64,000 nt of DNA from Sinotaia quadrata (taxonomy: Eukaryota; Mollusca; Gastropoda; Architaenioglossa; Viviparidae). Where the stretch lies: contig CM054180.1 in NCBI GenBank assembly GCA_028829895.1, positions 121,086,363 to 121,150,362 of the forward strand, read 5' to 3'. Below, in pieces: positions 1 through 12,213 of this stretch (position 1 is its first letter; every line of letters starts with the position of its first letter). Under the pieces are notes generated by a model that saw only the letters and a program-made list of their open reading frames with translations, did no database searches and was not told the origin of the DNA. Position numbers and translations under genes: made by a program.

Positions 1-47
1 AGACATTTTTATCCTGTTTGCTCAGTTCTAGACAATTATGATTGAAT

Positions 48-53
48 TTTATT
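48..53 (-). promoter_or_regulatory. candidate polyadenylation signal, PAN-EGF-FReD gene 1
   Basis: AATAAA on the minus strand, about 70 nt downstream of the gene 1 stop codon. It is the first such hexamer after the stop. This is a motif match only; no transcript evidence is available. Confidence 0.45.
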
Positions 54-123
54 GGCACAAAAAAAAAATGGAATTGTTAATTTTAAATAAAATTTAATAA
101 ATACCGAATCTGGAACCAAGGAG

Positions 124-666
124 CTATTCATCAAGGAAAGGAGTTAATCGAACTAAATTAAACACCAGCATATCTAAATTCTTGTCTGCTCCGTTTACCG
201 GCCATTTAAAGCTGCTGGAAAACATGCTGTACCCGTTACAGTTCGACCCGTACCACCCTGGGCTGCCCATCTGTTGTGCGCAGGCGTTCGTGTCGTGGTC
301 TTGCGTGCAGAAAACGATCGGAGAAGGAGCGTTAAATCCGTTGTCCCCTGGGTTTGAACCCGGGGAGAACGTCTTGTAAGTGATTGCATAGGATGTCGAC
401 TCGTTTCCGATCTTGAAGTAGTCGTAAAATGCGCTGCCCTGGCTTTGCCAGCTGTTGTACGAGATGAAGACGTGGTTGTTGTAGCCTGCTTGGTTGGTCA
501 GATGGTGTAAGTTGTCCAGACCAATGAAAAAATTGGAGTTGATTGTGCTCGCCAGTAAGTCTTTGATGACACCTGTCTTGGCCGTCGTCCAGTTGAGGTT
601 GAAATTTGACGAACTGTATCGACGAAGAGGATACGTACAACCTCCCCAGCTAAACTCACATAGTAC
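124..666 (-). CDS. gene 1 exon 4: C-terminal FReD exon
   Basis: Begins after a CTCAG acceptor with VLCEFSWGG and runs 180 residues to TAG. It contains TYPLRR, an NWT glycosylation sequon, FIGLDNLHHL and DHDTNAC. A second in-frame acceptor 42 nt upstream (exon start 708) would add 14 residues that repeat the exon start. The canonical C-terminal YSLK/MKIRP block of fibrinogen domains is not recognisable; the domain instead ends in a lineage-type tail, VFNLVRLTPF. Confidence 0.88.
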   Translation of the reverse strand, partial: VLCEFSWGGCTYPLRRYSSSNFNLNWTTAKTGVIKDLLASTINSNFFIGLDNLHHLTNQAGYNNHVFISYNSWQSQGSAFYDYFKIGNESTSYAITYKTFSPGSNPGDNGFNAPSPIVFCTQDHDTNACAQQMGSPGWYGSNCNGYSMFSSSFKWPVNGADKNLDMLVFNLVRLTPFLDE

Positions 667-3600
667 CTGAGACAAAATAATACCTCCCCAGTTAAACTCA
701 CATAGTACCTGAGACAAAATAATACCTCCCCAGTTAAACTCACATTAGTACCCGAGGACAAAATAATACCTCCCAGTTAAACTCATAGTACAAGAGGACA
801 AAAATAGAGCAATAATAACCTACTGCTCTTAAATATGTTTAGTTCCACTCAGTTGCTATACTTTGTACACTTAGATTTCTCTCCCCTGATGGATATTTAC
901 GCACAAAAGAATTATGCAACGAGAGATTTATCACAAAGTGACATTTTACCAGACATTGTAATAGGAAAATGTTTTATAATAGAAAATATATATTTGCTGT
1001 ATTGCTTTCATTATTTTATTATCTTTTCGCAATACAATGATATGATGCATGAACAATTGATTGAATAATTAATATTACTTAGCAGACTCTTACATTTGCA
1101 TCTAATACTTCTTATAAAATAATATATAATAATTAATCAAACCATTGCGTACGACTACACGCTTAGCACACATCCCCCACCACACACACACACACACAAG
1201 CACACTAAATGCTTCGTACAAAAATAGTAAAATATACACAGAAAATGCATTTGATTAATCAAAACGTACATCAATTTGAATACAAAAATTAATGCAAGAG
1301 AACCCAAATAGTGTTTAGTACCACAAAGGCTGTCGGTGAAGTCATAGGCTTGATAGTGTACAGGCCATCATAGTTTGACCGGTATCCATTGTTATACGCC
1401 TCAGAGCAATCTAAAAATAAAGGTGAAATATTACATTCACATAATTATTAATTTCTCGTAATTTGTATTATTAAAAGCATCACAAGGGGTACAACCATCT
1501 ACTTTTGCAAATAATCAAACTGCTACAGTTACCACTCTTCACCCTCAACACAACCATCAAAACCAACAACTGTTGCAACACCAACCATCAAACCACCATT
1601 TGAACAGTTACAGCTATGCGTCAACATCATTAACTACTAACTGGTAAATTGTAGCAATGAAATGCAAGCTAATAACTATCTCTAAGTACTAAATCTATCC
1701 CCCACCCCGACTAATATATAGCTACTAAGTATTAAGTACTAACTGCTAACTACTAGTCACTAAATATTAAGTGCTAACTACTAGTCATTAAGTACTAACT
1801 AACTACTAGTCACTAAGTATTAAGTACTAACTAATTACTAGTCACTAAGCATTAAATACTAGCTAACTATTAGTCTCTAAGCATTAGTGCTTACTGCTAA
1901 TTACTGTATAACCACTACTACTGGTAACTTCTAGCTAGTAAGTATTAGGTACTAATTGCTAATTACTAGCCAATGTATTAAATTCCATCTACCAACTACA
2001 GCTACCCACTTAGTACTAACTTCTAATTACATGTAGTACCATTTAACCACTGTCAACTACTATACGCTATGTGCAAATGAAAACGCTTTTCATTTCCTGT
2101 ATATTTTGACTTAGTTTTATGAATATACACTTTGTACCAGCGTAACCCTATGTAAGCTTGTTGTCACGCGACGAGAGACACCCTCCTCACCTCAAAACTT
2201 AATTCCTTAGAAGTAAAGGAGCGAGCGTGTGGAAACCAGTAAAAAGATTATGTAAGGATACAAATGTCCTAGGGGCAAATTGCAATGTATTCTTATTCAA
2301 TTTTGTATTTTTGTTCACATTTCTTCTTGTATTTTATTACAGTAGTGAGTATAATTATGTTTTGACCATAGGTGCCGTGTAAAGAAATATTCAACTATCC
2401 AAGTGGTTAGTCATGTCGTTGTTACATTGTGAAGTTTGCTGACAAAGTAACAATGTTACGCTGTTGTTAGTCGGAACTTCGTGAAGACCTGACAAGTTGT
2501 TAGAGGGAAGTACGCCATAAGGGAAGGAGATTATATCATAGGCTTTAGTCTACTATAATATATGGACACACGTGGTTCATTGTATGACGTCATAAGGGAA
2601 GGAGATCATATCATACGCTTTAGTCTACTGTAAGTATATGGACAATGTTTCATTGTATGACGTCATAAGGGAAGGAGATCATATAATAGGCTTTAGTCTA
2701 CTGTAAGTATATGGTCACACGTGTTTCATTGTTTGACGCAATAAGGGAAGGAGGTCACAACATATGCTTTAGTCTACTGTAAGTAGAATTGTAAGTATAT
2801 GGACAATGTTTCATTGTATGACGAAGACAAAAGTGGGAACTAAAGTCACGTGGTAATTTTATAGCTAAGGATTCTTATTCACTCCTTGCAAACCATGGAG
2901 AGGGGTCAAGGAAACCAGTGATATTGTGAAATCAAAACCATTGCACTCCAGTTATATGGTATATATATATTGAATACGTGAAAGCAGACTCCTGTTGTAT
3001 CGTATGTATATATTGAATATATGGAAGCAGACTCTAGTAATAGTTTATGTATTTATTGAATATGTGAAAGCAGACTCCAGTTGTATATTATGTACATAAT
3101 GAATATGTGAGAGTGGAGTTAGACGTTTCATTATTTAGAAAGTTATTGCCCCAAGATTCTGTTATTTCATACATTATGATATATTTTATGAATGAGCACT
3201 ATTATATATGATTTTTTTCAACAGGAATACATACATAAATGGCATTAGCGAGTATTTTGTTAGTGAATTTATTATTTGTTGTAGATTGCTGCAGTTTGTA
3301 AGTGCACGTGTTGTAAGTCGCCATTTTCCTTTGTATAATTGTGAAATCTTGATGGGAATATGAATTATAATTTTTGATGGTAACATGTTGCTCATTCACA
3401 CATAAAAGAAGTGTGAAGAGTATAGCGAAATTACTGTGAGTTACAATAACAAACAACCGTTTTGAAGTAGTTGGAAATATTGCAATATTTTGTTGTCTCT
3501 GTGAAACAACTAACAGAATTTTAAATTATGGAGAATTTTTCATTGTTGTGCTGACTGGTCTACTAATATTAATTGTATTTTTTGCCAATGTTGTTATTCA

Positions 3601-6600
3601 CATGGTACATTTCTATAATGATATTGTAAGGAAGCACATTATGAATTCTCACTATTGCCACATTATTTTATTAGAGATATGGATATACAAGACTACAAAA
3701 GTATATTTTGTCAAGCTGGGCTCGGGTTATGACCTAAATGAGACACAACTCAGTTGGTCCAAGAGAGGAACAATAAAAAAGTTTGCTTCCCATGCCTACT
3801 TAGAATTAGCCCAGTTGACAGGTTTTGTGACTGGCTGAAGGCACTCTCCAATTGACACCAGTCCAATCACAAAGCTGACAAATGTAACACCCAGGTGATG
3901 CTAGCGAAACCGAATACAAACGTGTTAACCAGGCATATCTATAGTGAAATATACACTCACGTACACCCCCTCCCCCCCAACATACACCTTTTATGCATAC
4001 ACACATACAGAGACAGAGAGAGAGAGACAGTGAGAGAGTAATTTGGTATAGCATATAATGTCATTATGTAAAGCAATTAATCCTTAATGAATATATACAC
4101 TAAACCACGAAATTTCTCAGAAATATTTTAAATTTAAAATACTGCACAAGATTTATATACCGAATCAATACCTCTTATAAGCCGCTCGCACGTCCTCCCG
4201 CCATATTTGACTGTACAAGCACAGTAGGTGCCGTTGGAAGTGCCGCCATTTTGGCAAACCAGAGGCTCGTGCGTGGTTGTAATAATCGTTTCCGTTGTAA
4301 TCTTTTCAGTGGTCACCTCTTCCTTACTTTTAGTTGCCTGTGTGCAGACGATCAGCACACAATGTTTGAGCACAGTAGATATAATTATGCAATGCAACAC
4401 AACACACGTGCTTGGACATCTGGTTTTCTTGCGCATGCGTATAGCGTATTCTGATTTTTTTTCTAACTTCTTTATTTGAAAATGAAATCTCGTCTAGTTA
4501 CCTTAAAGGAAACTGGAATATATTAAACAAAAGAACACATACTTATTTGCAAAATTTACTTATGACATAAAGAGGGAAATTTGGGAAGAAAAGTAAATTT
4601 ATTCATAACCTCAATCCAGTTTTACTGTCATGTAAACGTTTTCCAGTAAAATAAGCGAAATTTGATTCTATTCTCGGTTCTTTGTAGAAAGAAACGAACC
4701 AGATTCTATTCATTGTTTTGTGTAAAATAACGAATCGGATTTAATTTTGTCTGTGTAAATAAATGAACCAGAGTTTATTATTAATTTTATTATTTTGTTT
4801 GCGTAAAACAGATTAAGAGATTTTATTATCCGTATACGTAAAATAGATGAACATATTTTATTATCCGTTTGCGTAAAATAAATGAACCAGATTAAAATCC
4901 TGTTCTGTGTGAAATAAATGAGCCAAAATCTCTGTTCTGCGTAAAATAAACACAACATATATTATTGTCTATTAAACGAACCAGATTCCGTTCTCTGATT
5001 TTGTAAAGTAAACGAACTAGATGCACGTACTATTCTTTATTCTGTGTTAAATAAACGAACCGGACTCTTTTCTTTCTTCAGTGTTAAATACACGAACCGG
5101 ACTCTATTCTTTCTTCTGTGTTAAATACACGAACCGGACTCTTTTCTTTCTTCAGTGTTAAATACACGAACCGGACTCTATTCTATCTTCTGTGTTAAAT
5201 ACACGAACCGGACTCTATTCTTTCTTCTGTGTTAAATACACGAACCGGACTCTATTCTTTCTTCTGTGTTAAATACACGAACCGGACTCTATTCTTTCTT
5301 CTGTGTATTAAATAAACGAACCGGACTCTATTCTTTCGGACTCTATTCTGTCTGTAAATGGACTAGATTTTATTTTATGTGTAAAATAAACTAACAAGTT
5401 TATATTCTTTCCTCTGTGTAAAATAAATGAAACGGTCTGAATATAAACTAAACGCAACATATTTTATTATTGTCTGCTACATGTAAGTAAACAAACTGCA
5501 TTATATTCTTTGTTCTGTGTCAAGTAACGAACACGAGTCTATTCTCTGTTCTGTGTAAATTAAGCGAACACGAGTCTATTCTCTGTTCTGTGCATAATAA
5601 ACGACCCGGATTATATTTTGCCTTTGTGAACTAAAGTAACCAGATTTTATTCTCTACTTCAGCAAAGTAACCAGATTTTATTATCTACTTCAGTAAAGTA
5701 ACCAGATTTTATTATCTACTTCAGTAAAGTAACCAGATTTTATTCTCTACTTCAGTAAAGTAACCATATAAAAGCTTATCCCGTGTCTGCGTACAATAAA
5801 CGAATAAGTTTCTATTCCCCGTTTTATGCAACATAAATAAATCTCAGATTATGTTCAATGTTTTGTGTAAAATAAACGCAATAAATTGTATTGACTGCTA
5901 TATGCGAAATATATATGTGATATAAATACAATAGATTGTACTTGTAGGTATCTGTGAAACACAATAGATTGTATTGGCTTCTATGACTCATATAAACGCA
6001 ATATATTATATTTACTGCGAATTGTGAAATAGACACTAGATTTTCTTGAATATTATTTGTGAAATAAATGAACCAGATTATGATATTTTTTTTCTGTGTA
6101 AAATAAAGGAGCCTGAAAATATTCTCTGTTCAGTTTACAGTAAATGAATCAATTTCTATTTTTAGTTTTGTTAAAAACAAACGAACAAACCGTTATATAA
6201 TAATCGATCCAGATTATGTTCTCACCTCAGTATGAAGTGATCGAAACAGATTCTATTGTTTCTTGTTCTGAGTAAAATAATTTAAAATATTAACGTACCA
6301 GATTATATTCTCTGACCCATGTACAATACGTAAACCACATTCTCTCTTCTGTGTAAACTAAATTGACCAGATTTTCTCTTTGGTATAGTACAAATTAACT
6401 ACATGCTCTCTTCTCTGTATAAGAAATCGACCACCTAATCATTTTCAGTTGAAAAAATACACAAATCATTTGCAACCAGTAAATAAATGAAATAGTATTT
6501 TTGAGTTAACTCATATACTCGGTAGTGAAGTACTTGTAAATACTACCTCACTCATAATTATGTAGTCAATAATTAAATGTACCATTAAATACGATTATCA

Positions 6601-7404
6601 GAAAAACCAACCAACCATGGAATTTAAATCATAATTTAAATAATAATAATAATAAATCAACCGCGCATACATTTTTCGGTAACAGAAATTTGTAAAGGGA
6701 ATCATGGATTAAAAAAAAAATACCAAAAAACAAACACGCGCCAACAAATCACCAAGAACCTTTTTTTTTAGCTAAATCAGCCATGAATGTACATCGCCAT
6801 CTTATACATCTGTGAAGCTTTTGTACTTAAAGGGGAGAGCATTTGTAACGTACAAAACAACTTATTACATGTTTTCTACTTAAGGGGGAGAGCATTTATA
6901 ACGTACGAAACAACTTATTACATATTTTCTACTTAAAGGGGAAAGCATTTGTAACGTACGAAACAAAGAAATATGTACCTGTTTGAACACGTATTCATTT
7001 AAAGCTATCACACTCAAGCATAAAGTAAATAAATATTTTTGTTGTTATAAACTTAAGAAATAATTCATACTTACACTCTGCAGATAGAAGCAGCTCACAT
7101 CGGTCGTATTTCTCAAACTCTCACATCCTTGAGGACTCGAACCTTTCAGCAATGTGCAGTTAACCCAGAGAGGCGGGGCAACGTTACATACGTTGATCGC
7201 TACGCAAGCCGTTACGCGCAAGCACATAGAGCAGCACTCGACCACAGAACGCACATGGTACGTCTCTAACTCTGTGGCGCTGGACACACGACCTCTCGGG
7301 CACGTGAAATATCTTTCATCCGTGAAGTCAGATGACGTCATAAAGTGGCAGAAATAAAGAAACGATGCACAGAAGAAGAAAATGTAGTTCGAATGCACTG
7401 CCAT
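124..7404 (-). CDS. PAN-EGF-FReD secreted lectin-like protein, gene 1 (4 exons, 375 aa)
   Basis: Coding exons on the minus strand are 7404-7075, 4337-4172, 1410-1322 and 666-124. They join with phases 0, 1 and 0 into an uninterrupted 375-residue frame ending in TAG. Order of parts: hydrophobic signal peptide (about 1-25), Cys-rich PAN/apple-like domain (about 28-110), Thr-rich linker (118-134), four-Cys EGF-like module (138-160), and a fibrinogen-related domain starting at the D-C-S of residues 166-168. The FReD carries FIGLDNLHHL, a calcium-loop-like DHDTNAC and a second Cys in GSNC, all at canonical FReD positions. By family knowledge FReD proteins are secreted lectins, many in invertebrate immunity; the ligand here is unknown. 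Two paralogues of the same exon plan lie upstream on the same strand. The start is the first ATG before the signal peptide. Splice sites are read by eye; an upstream non-coding exon cannot be excluded. Confidence 0.82.
640..803. repeat. 42-43 bp tandem repeat carrying duplicated splice acceptor and exon start
   Basis: Four head-to-tail units cover the intron 3/exon 4 boundary of gene 1. Each holds the first codons of exon 4 plus the preceding intron end. The two units nearest the exon keep the CTCAG acceptor. In the third unit the AG reads GG, and in the fourth it is also lost. Confidence 0.85.
804..1321 (-). other. gene 1 intron 3
   Basis: AT-rich intron sequence. It holds a short CA run near 1182-1198 and a chance 77-codon plus-strand frame at 835-1068. 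No domain or other signal was seen. Confidence 0.6.
1322..1410 (-). CDS. gene 1 exon 3: N-terminal FReD exon
   Basis: An 89-nt exon between a TTTTTAG acceptor and a GTACTA donor, phase 1 to phase 0. It reads DCSEAYNNGY then LYTIKPMTSPTAFV, matching the canonical FReD opening (DCS, NG, Y-x-I-x-P, F-x-V). Its paralogues have exactly the same length and phases. Confidence 0.85.
2515..2825. repeat. tandem array, about 75-bp unit, 4 copies
   Basis: Units begin near 2515, 2591, 2664 and 2740 with CATAAGGGAAGGAG. They share GGCTTTAGTCTACT and a TTTCATTGTATGACG tail, and are moderately diverged. Confidence 0.85.
2968..3110. repeat. tandem array, about 45-bp unit, 3-4 copies
   Basis: Repeated TGAATATGTGAAAGCAGACTC blocks separated by TA-rich sequence. 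Confidence 0.75.
4172..4337 (-). CDS. gene 1 exon 2: Thr-rich linker and EGF-like module
   Basis: A 166-nt exon, CACACAG acceptor and GTATTG donor, phase 0 to phase 1. It encodes a Thr-rich stretch suited to O-glycosylation, then CQNGG followed by YCAC, GGRTCE and RLIR. Only four Cys are present, in the C2, C4, C5 and C6 positions of an EGF domain. The exon 3 paralogue signature RLIR before DCS is kept in gene 3 too. Confidence 0.87.
4650..6470. repeat. degenerate satellite with a regular 37-bp core
   Basis: Built on variants of TAAATAAACGAACCAGATTCTATTCT. The core at about 5036-5340 has eight nearly uniform 37-bp units containing ACACGAACCGGACTCTATTC. A 30-bp sub-array built on AGTAAAGTAACCAGATTTTA lies at about 5640-5765. 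The flanks are more diverged, as expected when homogenisation acts on the array centre. Confidence 0.85.
6822..6967. repeat. tandem array, about 57-bp unit, 3 copies
   Basis: Units share ACTTAAAGGGGAGAGCATTT and AACGTACGAAACAACTTATT. Confidence 0.8.
7075..7404 (-). CDS. gene 1 exon 1: signal peptide and PAN/apple-like domain
   Basis: Starts at ATG (7404) and ends at a consensus GTAAGT donor, phase 0, 110 codons. The first 20 or so residues are strongly hydrophobic (NYIFFFCASFLYFCHF), consistent with a secretory signal. The mature part has the PAN-type pattern VVECCSMCLRVTACVAINVC followed by NCTLL and CFYLQ. A TA-rich stretch (GATAAAATAG) lies about 35-45 nt upstream of the ATG, but no promoter can be asserted. 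Confidence 0.83.
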
Positions 7405-8786
7405 AGTGATGATATATCGTACAGTTGAGTAGTTGCGCTATTTTATCACTTTGCCGTCCACTTCAAATTGTCGCTGATTTCGCGGGAAGTGTATTGCGCT
7501 TGTAATATGTCGTGGCAAGTGCCATGCACGTCTCTAGATGATCATATGATTGGATGTCAGGAAATGAATGGATACATAATATTACCTCCTTGTGTATTTT
7601 GATGTTAGTTATAGACTGGAAATGTCACGTGACTGGTTAAGTAACGAACGGAAATGTAACGCGATCGGGTATCATTATCGTGCATACCTTAATCATTTCC
7701 ATTCAGATATTTCATATTAAGGAAATATTTCAAAATTTACTATGGCATATATTTGACTTAAATTCGTTTCAGCAAAAAAAGTGATAGAAGACATTAAAAA
7801 AAAAATTACGAGCTTATTGTCGAGAGGCAACACTCATGTTCCACTGAACTACCAGCACGGAGTCCCTTGCTAACGTACGTACAAGCTCCTCATGGCGGAA
7901 TGAGATTAAACAGTTTTGCTATAAAAATCATTGGCAGCATTTGTGCATGCGTACCGTTGATCTCCTGTTTCTAATATTAGACGACAACACCCAGATCTGT
8001 TGAAATAAACAAGAAGAACAAACGCGCCATAATCGCTTTTATATTCGTATGTAGTGTTTGCAAACTTTACCGTTATTTTTAAACGAATCTTTTCTTTCTT
8101 TCTTTTTTTTAGCAAACAATTGAAGTGAAATCGATGTACTTAGACATAAACGTATAATAAGTTTAATAAAACATGGCGTATTCAAATTTAGAACACTACA
8201 CAATGGTGCTCTAGAAAAAGGAAACGGACACAGGAACTGTAATTTTATCACCAAGTAAAGACTTCTATACATGAAAGAAAAAACTCTGATCAATCTAATA
8301 CGCCTAAGATTACGTAGAATTAAAAAAAATAAAAATTCCCCCAGGTATGGTGTAATAGAATCATACATCTTAACGGAAATGGTTCAAATGTCTTCAGCAA
8401 GGTATTACTAACACGATTTTGGGTATTCGGATAATTAGTTGTTTACTTGCAGTCGTGTCCCAGTTTCCATTCGTTTTGCTTGCGAAATTTTGTTGACACC
8501 TATACAAAGACACTTAGGTCCATCTTGCCTGATCGAATGACTGCTCTTTCTTGACGAACTCTTCAGATTGTGCAAGCCGAGGACGTGTAACCTACTGCAA
8601 TGCAGTAGAGAAGAAAAATCATTTGTCTGTATTGTTTTGTCCACACACCCGAGCATGTAATAAACAAGTTAGTGCGATCAATTCCCGAGTTTTCAAATTA
8701 CCGAAACCTGAATCTTTTATCCAAGAGAGTGGTACTGCTGTCTCTCTCTCTCCAGCCACCCCCACTTCAGCTCTATCTATTAATTA

Positions 8787-8826
8787 ATCTATCTATGTAT
8801 CCATCCATCCATCCATCCATCCATCC

Positions 8827-8892
<66 letters not shown>

Positions 8893-8893
8893 T
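8787..8893. repeat. ATCC/ATCT tetranucleotide microsatellite
   Basis: Nearly perfect run, ATCC in the first third and ATCT afterwards. Confidence 0.95.
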
Positions 8894-9118
8894 TGTGATA
8901 GGGGCACTCCACTTAGTTAATGAAAAGGATTATTATTATTATTATTATTAATCTTTCATAATGAATTTCAAGTGATGAGAATATTAATTTTATTTTATTA
9001 ATGATCCTCAGACATATGCCACTCGTTTCGCACTTGACGGATATTTTGGTAAACGTTTTCTCTATTCCACAGCATCAACCTACATTTACAGTCATATAAG
9101 GTTTCCATGAGTGGTAAA
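8893..9118 (+). repeat. dispersed repeat family, copy 1
   Basis: Shares CAAGTGATGAGAATNTTAA, then CCACTCGT and GTAAACGTTT and CATTTAC blocks, in the same order as 14574-14800 and, inverted, 61285-61525. It sits between an ATCT run and a TG run. It contains no coding frame and may be a non-autonomous element. Confidence 0.65.
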
Positions 9119-9136
9119 CGTCTATGTATATGTATG

Positions 9137-9191
9137 TATGTGTGTGCGTGCGCGTGTGTGTATGTATGTGTATGTATGTATGTGTGTGTAC

Positions 9192-9247
<56 letters not shown>

Positions 9248-9300
9248 ATACATGTGTGTCTGTGTATGTGTTCATATGTATTTGTGTGCATGTGTGTGTG
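9137..9300. repeat. TG-rich microsatellite
   Basis: Interrupted TG/TATG run with a pure TG core at about 9200-9245. Confidence 0.95.
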
Positions 9301-10125
9301 CGGCCTATAAATATGTGAGACTGTGTGTGTATTTATCATCTTGCAGAGTAAAATTTCTAGCTGCTGTAGATAGAAACTATGCCTTGATGCTGTGAAGCTC
9401 TTGGCTTAGATGAAATTGTGTGAAGATATGAAATAAAACCAATACGTACGATCTTAAATACTAACAGTTGATGAACGTGTTCTGTTCCTTCTGCACTCAC
9501 AAGAAAGATACACACTAAGTCAACTAACAGAGTCACCCAAACACGCACACACGCAGATTCGCAATTAACGTAAAGTTTAAATGACACCTTACTATTTGAT
9601 TCGGCATCTATACACGCCACATTTATTGTACCTCGTACCGACAAATCAAGTTCAAATCCGTATAACAACCATGCCAAGCAAACGACAAACCATGCGCTCA
9701 CAAACTTGAAAGTCCGAATAATGACGTCATCTCGAACACGGAAACGAGGTATGGTGCGACCACTTCATCACTATGGCAACTCTCGAAACGTTGGAGCAAG
9801 GAGTTTGGGTGAGAGGGGGAGAACTCGTGTACTAACTCAAGCGTGAGTCAGTTTCCGAAAAACTAATGTGCGAATTCACTCCTTGACGGGTTGTTTGATG
9901 TTGTGTCTCCCAAGTCTTATGCAACACGTCACTGCAAGCACTAGATGTCCTGCTTGTCTGGTTAGAGAGCACTTTCATGGTTTCACAGCATTTTGTGTGA
10001 CTGGTCATGCAACTCGCGCTAACGGAAGTGAATCAATCGGACCAGCATGGCATCAAACCAAAGGGGCAGCAACTCCCATAGAGTGGTAGAGAGCTGTTTA
10101 GACGATCACCATCTGTTTCCTGTGT

Positions 10126-10240
10126 ATATATTATTTGGGCCAAAGGCATTTCGATCTTCAGTGTGTGCTGCTTATTATTTAGGCCAGAGGCAACTCTTCA
10201 CTGCTTTACTTATCAATTGGGCCAGAGGCAATCCAGCACT
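10126..10240. repeat. short 50-57 bp repeat, about 3 copies
   Basis: GGGCCAAAGGCA, AGGCCAGAGGCAACT and GGGCCAGAGGCAATC recur with similar flanks. Confidence 0.5.
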
Positions 10241-10872
10241 GTGTGAACAGACTTATGCAAACGACCCACACACTATGTCACAAATACTCAGATTTGAAAT
10301 ACTGAAAGAGCATTTTACAATAGTTTTATAAATATTTAATGACAACGAAGTATAGTTAGAATTATTTGGAATTAGACAGCACTAGCATCAGAAGGTGTTA
10401 TTAATAGACTTTCATTCATAAAAGAAGTTAGTGGATGATATTAAATTAAATTTATTGCAACGTGTATCACACAACCACTTTAAAATAAAGTAGGAAAGTA
10501 TTATGAGGCGAATAAGATTAAGATAAATAATTAAGAGAAAAGGAGTCCCTAGATTGGACACCTCCACCAAATAAATAAATAAATAAAATTTGTATCCACT
10601 AAGAAATCCATTTATATCACTTGTCAACATTTACGATAGCAGCATGCATGTGATAAATGTTAAAAGTCATAGGTCATAGGTCACTTATTTAAGAAAGCTG
10701 TCTTTGAAGAAAACGTAAATAGTTATTCAGGACATGAACAAATCTAGCTGTCACTAAATTACGGAATAAACAAATAAAATTTAAAACTATTCTCAATTTC
10801 TTCATTAAAAAACAATTGAGCATGGTCTCAGTACTTCCGCCTTCCAAGTCTGAAAAACCTGCATCGTCTACA

Positions 10873-11235
10873 CGTAATACTGCTTACCTGGGCCAATAGG
10901 GTACACTTAACACTGCTTACCTGGGCCAATAGGGTACACGTAACACTGCTTACATGGGCGAATAGTGTACACGTAACACTGCTTACCTGGGCCAATAGGG
11001 TACATATAACACTGCTTACCTGGGCCAGTAGGGTACACGTAACACTGCTTACCTGGGCCAATAGGGTTCACGTAACACTGCTTACCTGGGCCAGTAAGGT
11101 ACACATAACACTGCTTACCTGGGCCAGTAGGGTAATCGTAACACTGCTTACCCGGGCCAGTAGGGTACACATAACACTGCTTACCTGGGCCAGTAGGAGA
11201 CATAACACTGCTTACCTGGGCCAGTAGGGTACACA
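10873..11235. repeat. 33-bp minisatellite, about 11 copies
   Basis: Unit built on AACACTGCTTACCTGGGCCA then ATAGGGTACACGT. Unit length is a multiple of three in part, so it creates long repetitive frames that I do not regard as genes. Confidence 0.92.
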
Positions 11236-12110
11236 TTGATCGCACCACACGCTGCTAATTTCGAGCACAGAGTCGCACACTTCAGCAGTGAACGAGAGAT
11301 AAATACCCCCGGTTCGACGGTACCAGAAGCATTGTCATTCATACACCCGACTTATTTAGTAGATACAGACTCAATGCGAGCAAAGGTAGAGTTAACGCAT
11401 GCTTAGTTTGTCAACAGGATGAAGACAACACGTGTATGTTGCATGACGGTTATGAGAATGTGGGATGTTCTGAACGAATTAAACCGGATTAAAATTCAAA
11501 CTCAGCACCGTGGTTCCTTGCATCCCTAGTAAAGGTCAAAGATCATTTTCTTCTCGCCTAGTAAGTTAGTTAATATAGCACTGCGTTTTGACAGTATTAA
11601 AACACTTTAATATGGGCAGAATTTTCACCATCAGCACAATTATGCTTTCATGTCAAATTTACAATGATCTCTGCTAATACTTTCTTGACAGACTCTCTAT
11701 CGCGCTGGCATTCAAATTACAAATGACGTCACTATTTCATTCAACATATCCCGCCTACTAAAGTGTGTTTTATATTACAATGGATTTGTCAACAGAGGGT
11801 ATAAGCACATAGGTTTGTGCTCAAATAATTTTGTTTTAAATATTCCAAGTCGATTGTACACTGAGACCAATAGACCAACTAGTTAAATCGCCTCCCATAG
11901 ATTAAAAGCCATTATGGCAGTGAAATAAAATTTCAAAGGAAACCACAGCAGACATATTGTTGGAGATAATGCTTCTTCAGTTGACCAGTTTGAAACAAGA
12001 AATCTTACTTTCAAAATAATCTACAATCTTTGCTTGCACAAGTCTTATCCTCGATGTGTTCGCTTGACTGGAAACTTGGTGGGATTAATTTAAAACAAAC
12101 AAACATTTAC

Positions 12111-12213
<103 letters not shown>

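Larger units (their letters stand above)
1411..4171 (-). other. gene 1 intron 2, repeat-rich
   Basis: No coding signal. Contents: a degenerate CTA/TAG-rich region at about 1700-1990, a 73-77 bp tandem array at 2515-2825, a 45-bp array at 2968-3110, an imperfect inverted repeat at 3815-3881 and a short GA run near 4014-4037. Frames at 3186-3456 and 3548-3838 show no recognisable domain. Confidence 0.6.
4338..7074 (-). other. gene 1 intron 1, dominated by satellite-like DNA
   Basis: No coding signal. About 1.8 kb of the intron is the degenerate satellite at 4650-6470. A 57-bp array follows at 6822-6967. The remaining sequence is AT-rich with homopolymer runs. Confidence 0.6.

Noticed and set aside
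5030..5345. CRISPR-like regular direct repeats
   Set aside because: Head-to-tail units without spacers in an animal intron; ordinary satellite DNA.
9357..9701. Hydrophobic 114-codon minus-strand frame, possible secreted or membrane peptide
   Set aside because: No ATG, no recognisable domain, no paralogue in the window; composition fits chance.
10828..11248. Frames with repeated CTLLAQVSSV / GPGKQCYVYPT
   Set aside because: Produced by the 33-bp minisatellite; two frames of the same array are both open.
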